A stretch of DNA of 6,587 nucleotides. Origin: an uncultured Burkholderiales bacterium. GTDB taxonomy: Bacteria > Pseudomonadota > Gammaproteobacteria > Burkholderiales > Burkholderiaceae_F. A program made the position numbers and the translations under genes. Of this stretch, positions 5,153 through 6,587 are shown one piece after another. Position 1 is the first letter of the stretch; each line of letters begins with the position of its first letter. The notes beneath the pieces are model-generated. The model searched no databases, was not told the origin of the DNA, and was given only the letters and a program-made list of their open reading frames with translations. The stretch lies in contig CAIQGU010000327.1 of NCBI GenBank assembly GCA_903871435.1, forward strand, positions 1 through 6,587, read 5' to 3'.

Positions 5153-6587
5153 ATGCGAAAGCATATTTTTAGGTTGAACTACGTCACTTCGGCCATCGCG
5201 CTCGGCCTTGGCGGACTCGTAGCGATGCAGGTGGCCGATGCCGGCCCCGGCATTGCTCCGGTATACAGCGCCACGGCGGCACCCCCGCCCGCAGCGCCGG
5301 ATACCTTTGCGCAGACCTTCTACGCGAACAGCCCCCTTGGGCCGCGCGTAGATCTGGTCGGAAACCCCACGAACCCCATCAACCCCGCTGGTCCGTTCAT
5401 CGACACCGGCACGGCGATGCGCAAGTTCGTCGACATCCTGCCGGGCGTGCATGCTTTTGCACCCTCGACCAACATCGGTACGGGCAAAATGGGCAGTTCC
5501 ACCTTGCCCAACAAGTACATCCCGGTGGCGGTTGCCAGCAAGTGGCCGACGGATGGCGCGGATTACTATCACATCGCTGCCGTCGAATACACGGAGCAGT
5601 TGCATTCGGATCTGCCTAAGGCCACGGTGCTGCGCGGGTACGTGCAGATCGAAGAGCCGGGCGCAACAACCACGCCCGCTGGCTCCCTGCACATCGCTCT
5701 GAGATACCCCAACGGCAGCCCCATCACGCTGCCCAATGCAGCCGGTGTCCAGGTCCAAGTCTACGGCTACGACAATCCGCACTACATGGGTCCGATGATC
5801 AACGCCACGAAGGACGTGGCCGTTCGCATCAAGTACTCGAACCTGCTGCCGGTGGGCGATGCCACGGGTCTCGACCCCTGGGGCGGCACCCTCGGCAACG
5901 GGGTTGCCAGCCGCAATGGCGACCTGCCCATCCCCGCGGACGCAACCCTGGCGGGCGGCGCGCTGCCGCAAAACCGCATCGACATCCACCTGCACGGCGG
6001 TCTAACGCCCTGGATCTCGGACGGTAACCCGCACCAGTGGACCATCCCGGTTGGCGACACGCGCTTCAGCTACCTGAGCGATATCGCCGTCACGGCCGTC
6101 GGCGCCGGTTACACCGCGCCCACCGTGACCATCGATCCGCCGCAGAGCATTGCCACCGGCACCGCGACTCTCGCGCTCGGCTCGGTCAAGACGCTCAGCG
6201 TCGTCAACCCCGGCGCGTACTACACCGTGGCCACGCCCCCGGCCGTCACCATCGACCCGCCCGCAGCGGGTGGTGTGGTTACGCCGGCTACCGCGACCGC
6301 GACCGCACTGGCGGGTAAAGTCACAACGCTGACCCCCGTAGCTGCCGGTCTGGGCTATCTGACCGCCCCGGCCGTCACGATCAGCGCGCCGACCACCTCG
6401 ATCAACGCCCTGGCCACGGCAACCACCAGCACCACCGCCGCAGCCACCACGGGCGGTACGGTCATGGCAGTGGCGCTTACCGCCAACGGTAACGTCGGTT
6501 ATGCCGCGGTCCCCACCGTGACGATCGCCGCGCCTGCAACTCAAGTGCAAGCTACGGCCATCATCGGCACCCCTTCGGCGGCTAACG
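5153..6587 (+). CDS. large secreted multicopper oxidase with an inserted beta-repeat region, 3'-truncated
   Basis: The frame runs from ATG 5153 to the window edge without a stop (478 codons seen). Residues 1-30 form a Sec signal peptide (MRKHIFRLNYV, hydrophobic core, ADA-GP cleavage). A Pro/Ala-rich linker precedes a first cupredoxin-type domain (about 90-300), with DNPHYMGPMINATKDVAVRI and SNLLP at 207-233. HLHGG at 279-283 is the first multicopper-oxidase HxH copper motif (type 2/type 3 ligands), followed by TPWISDGNPHQWTIP, as in large bacterial oxidases of this group. From residue 304 the fold is interrupted by at least four beta repeats; the remaining copper motifs must lie beyond the window. 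These enzymes oxidise phenols or metal ions and reduce oxygen to water. MofA, linked to manganese oxidation in Leptothrix, is a possible relative, but the substrate here is unknown. SCO and cytochrome neighbours fit a copper-redox role. Confidence 0.9.
   Translation, partial: MRKHIFRLNYVTSAIALGLGGLVAMQVADAGPGIAPVYSATAAPPPAAPDTFAQTFYANSPLGPRVDLVGNPTNPINPAGPFIDTGTAMRKFVDILPGVHAFAPSTNIGTGKMGSSTLPNKYIPVAVASKWPTDGADYYHIAAVEYTEQLHSDLPKATVLRGYVQIEEPGATTTPAGSLHIALRYPNGSPITLPNAAGVQVQVYGYDNPHYMGPMINATKDVAVRIKYSNLLPVGDATGLDPWGGTLGNGVASRNGDLPIPADATLAGGALPQNRIDIHLHGGLTPWISDGNPHQWTIPVGDTRFSYLSDIAVTAVGAGYTAPTVTIDPPQSIATGTATLALGSVKTLSVVNPGAYYTVATPPAVTIDPPAAGGVVTPATATATALAGKVTTLTPVAAGLGYLTAPAVTISAPTTSINALATATTSTTAAATTGGTVMAVALTANGNVGYAAVPTVTIAAPATQVQATAIIGTPSAAN
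6074..6587 (+). repeat. at least four degenerate beta repeats inside the multicopper oxidase
   Basis: Each unit reads roughly V-x-x-L-x-V-x-x-x-G-x-G-Y-x-x-x-P-x-V-T-I-x-x-P, then an Ala/Thr-rich stretch. The core P-x-V-T-I occurs with VTI ending at residues 327, 367, 410 and 458, so units are 40, 43 and 48 residues apart. GxGY-like turns are GAGYTAP, GAYYTVA, GLGYLTAP and GNVGYAAVP. Similar repeats occur in bacterial surface and phage tail proteins. DNA copies have diverged, so this is an old duplication. Composition turns sharply Ala/Thr/Val-rich, unlike the cupredoxin part before it. The last visible unit is cut by the window edge, so the number of units is unknown. Confidence 0.8.

Noticed and set aside
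5147..5995. Minus-strand open frame of 282 codons opposite the multicopper oxidase
   Set aside because: The + strand carries a signal peptide, ribosome site and HLHGG copper motif; the minus frame has no recognisable motif.

Overview
The window is G+C-rich DNA (clearly above 60% by eye, with one AT-rich island near 4770-4930) from a bacterium. Exported SCO proteins, a periplasmic c-type cytochrome, a soluble PAS/HisKA_3 histidine kinase and a large secreted multicopper oxidase point to a Gram-negative proteobacterium. The beta or gamma branch (Burkholderiales or Xanthomonadales-like) is the best guess; nothing here fixes the genus. All five genes supported are on the + strand.

Layout: (1) 2-478, the 3' part of an SCO/SenC-type copper-binding thioredoxin-fold protein. 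(2) 490-2118, an exported protein joining a monohaem cytochrome c domain to a periplasmic-binding-protein-like domain, 11 bases downstream. (3) 2119-2318, a gap with a hairpin and a possible promoter. (4) 2319-3113, a second SCO protein, a close paralogue of the first, with a 15-bp x3 tandem repeat in its signal-peptide n-region. (5) 3114-3360, a regulatory gap with two GGGTAATC direct repeats and two hairpins. (6) 3361-4467, a cytoplasmic PAS-HisKA_3-HATPase kinase with no response regulator beside it. (7) 4468-5152, about 685 bases without a credible gene, holding a long hairpin, Z-DNA-prone alternating tracts, an AT-rich stretch and a folded leader. (8) 5153-6587, the first 478 codons of a secreted multicopper oxidase, open at the window edge.

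The genes suggest one copper-redox module. The SCO proteins would handle copper or thiol redox in the periplasm, the multicopper oxidase would be the copper enzyme, and the cytochrome fusion would carry electrons or sense a ligand. The kinase would control some of them through a regulator encoded elsewhere. Multicopper oxidase plus cytochrome c recalls the mof genes of manganese-oxidising Leptothrix, but the substrate here is unknown.

The two most unusual items are a run of at least four GxGY...P-x-V-T-I beta repeats placed inside the first cupredoxin domain of the oxidase, just after its first copper-binding HLHGG motif, and the oxidase leader, which can fold into two mutually exclusive sets of helices.
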